A stretch of 5,597 nt of DNA from positions 1 through 5,597 of the forward strand of contig DYMR01000129.1 of NCBI GenBank assembly GCA_020721485.1, written 5' to 3'. The notes below the pieces were generated by a model. That model was not told the origin of the DNA. It did no database searches and saw only the letters and a program-made list of their open reading frames with translations. The translations under genes and the position numbers were made by a program. This document shows positions 5,323 to 5,597 of the stretch, piece after piece. Each line of letters starts with the position of its first letter. Positions within the stretch are counted from its first letter, which is position 1. This stretch comes from Halothiobacillus neapolitanus. GTDB lineage: Bacteria; Pseudomonadota; Gammaproteobacteria; Halothiobacillales; Halothiobacillaceae.

Positions 5323-5597
5323 ACCGCCCGCTCAGCCGCTGCGGGCGGTGCTGTTCGATTTAGATGGCACCCTGCTCGACACCGCGCCCGACATGGCACA
5401 AGCGCTGAATCGACTGCGGCTCGAATGCAACCGCCCGCCGCTGCCGTTCGACGCCATTCGCCCGCAGGTATCCAACGGCGCGCGCGGACTGCTGGAACTG
5501 AGTTTCGGCCTCAGTCCCGGCAAAACCGGCTTCGACCTCCTGCGCGACCGATTCTTGCAGCTCTACCGCCAAGACATCGCCGGCCAAACTCAAGCGT
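5309..5597 (+). CDS. mupP: HAD-family phosphatase, MupP-like (often annotated Gph), 3' partial
   Basis: The frame is open to the right edge; 96 residues are visible. It begins with the HAD phosphatase motif I RAVLFDLDGTLLDTAPD, with nucleophile Asp17 and general acid/base Asp19, followed by helical cap-domain sequence. Two families fit: phosphoglycolate phosphatase (Gph) and MupP, the N-acetylmuramate-6-phosphate phosphatase of the AmgK-MurU cell-wall recycling pathway. I favour MupP because of its position directly after ubiG, as in Pseudomonas, and cap features such as VSNGARGLLELSFG (54-67) and FLQLYRQD (82-89) that recall MupP; this is inference from memory, not an alignment. The start is taken as GTG 5309, overlapping the ubiG end by 14 nt, because no ATG precedes motif I and the frame is closed at 5294-5296. 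No clear Shine-Dalgarno site is seen. The other GTG (5348) is too close to motif I. HAD family membership is near certain; the symbol is tentative. Confidence 0.8.
   Translation, partial: MHWIKPPAQPLRAVLFDLDGTLLDTAPDMAQALNRLRLECNRPPLPFDAIRPQVSNGARGLLELSFGLSPGKTGFDLLRDRFLQLYRQDIAGQTQA
5323..5349 (+). other. 9-bp GC-rich inverted repeat over the start of the phosphatase gene
   Basis: ACCGCCCGC at 5323-5331 and GCGGGCGGT at 5341-5349 are perfect reverse complements separated by nine bases. The structure begins immediately after the ubiG stop codon (TAA 5320-5322) and covers about codons 5-14 of the downstream phosphatase gene. No T-run follows, so it does not look like a standard intrinsic terminator. 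It could limit translation of the phosphatase or stabilise the upstream transcript. In GC-rich DNA a stem of this size can also occur by chance. Confidence 0.45.

Overview
This window is a compact, single-strand (+) block of a GC-rich bacterial chromosome. It carries most of an Mrp/Mnh/Pha-type multisubunit Na+(K+)/H+ antiporter operon, followed by a ubiquinone biosynthesis methyltransferase gene and the start of a HAD-family phosphatase gene. UbiG points to a ubiquinone-using proteobacterium. UbiG followed directly by a MupP/Gph-type phosphatase is an arrangement I know from gammaproteobacteria such as Pseudomonas, so a gammaproteobacterium is most likely. I cannot name the genus from sequence alone.

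Layout: 2-1372 is the 3' part of an mrpA gene whose product also carries the MrpB domain (the A-B fusion of six-gene, 'group 2' Mrp operons). It is followed by mrpC (1369-1710), mrpD (1710-3263), mrpE (3345-3857), mrpF (3854-4234) and mrpG (4227-4565), in the canonical order. Almost every junction is overlapping (ATGA, TGATG or 8 nt) with a good Shine-Dalgarno site, as expected for subunits made in fixed ratio for one membrane complex. After 40 nt comes ubiG (4606-5322), with no visible Shine-Dalgarno site. A GTG-started phosphatase gene then overlaps the ubiG end by 14 nt and runs off the right edge.

The one exception to the tight junctions is mrpD-mrpE, and it is the most interesting thing here. 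The 81-nt gap holds five tandem copies of a 14-bp unit (consensus CATGAGGAGTCGGT, 3274-3343). Each unit supplies a Shine-Dalgarno site, an ATG and a TGA. Together they form an unbroken chain of minimal ORFs (mostly five codons: MRIRS, MRSRS, MRSRS, MRSQS). Each stop overlaps the next start as ATGA, from the mrpD stop codon right through to the mrpE start codon. This looks like a ribosome termination-reinitiation relay that could be tuned by repeat copy number.

Secondary observations are: a possible stem-loop that would hide the mrpD Shine-Dalgarno site, a 12-bp in-frame repeat forming a charged tail on MrpF just before mrpG, a 9-bp GC inverted repeat over the first codons of the phosphatase gene, and the likelihood that the phosphatase is MupP (cell-wall recycling) rather than phosphoglycolate phosphatase. 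No tRNA, rRNA, CRISPR, insertion sequence or convincing terminator was seen.
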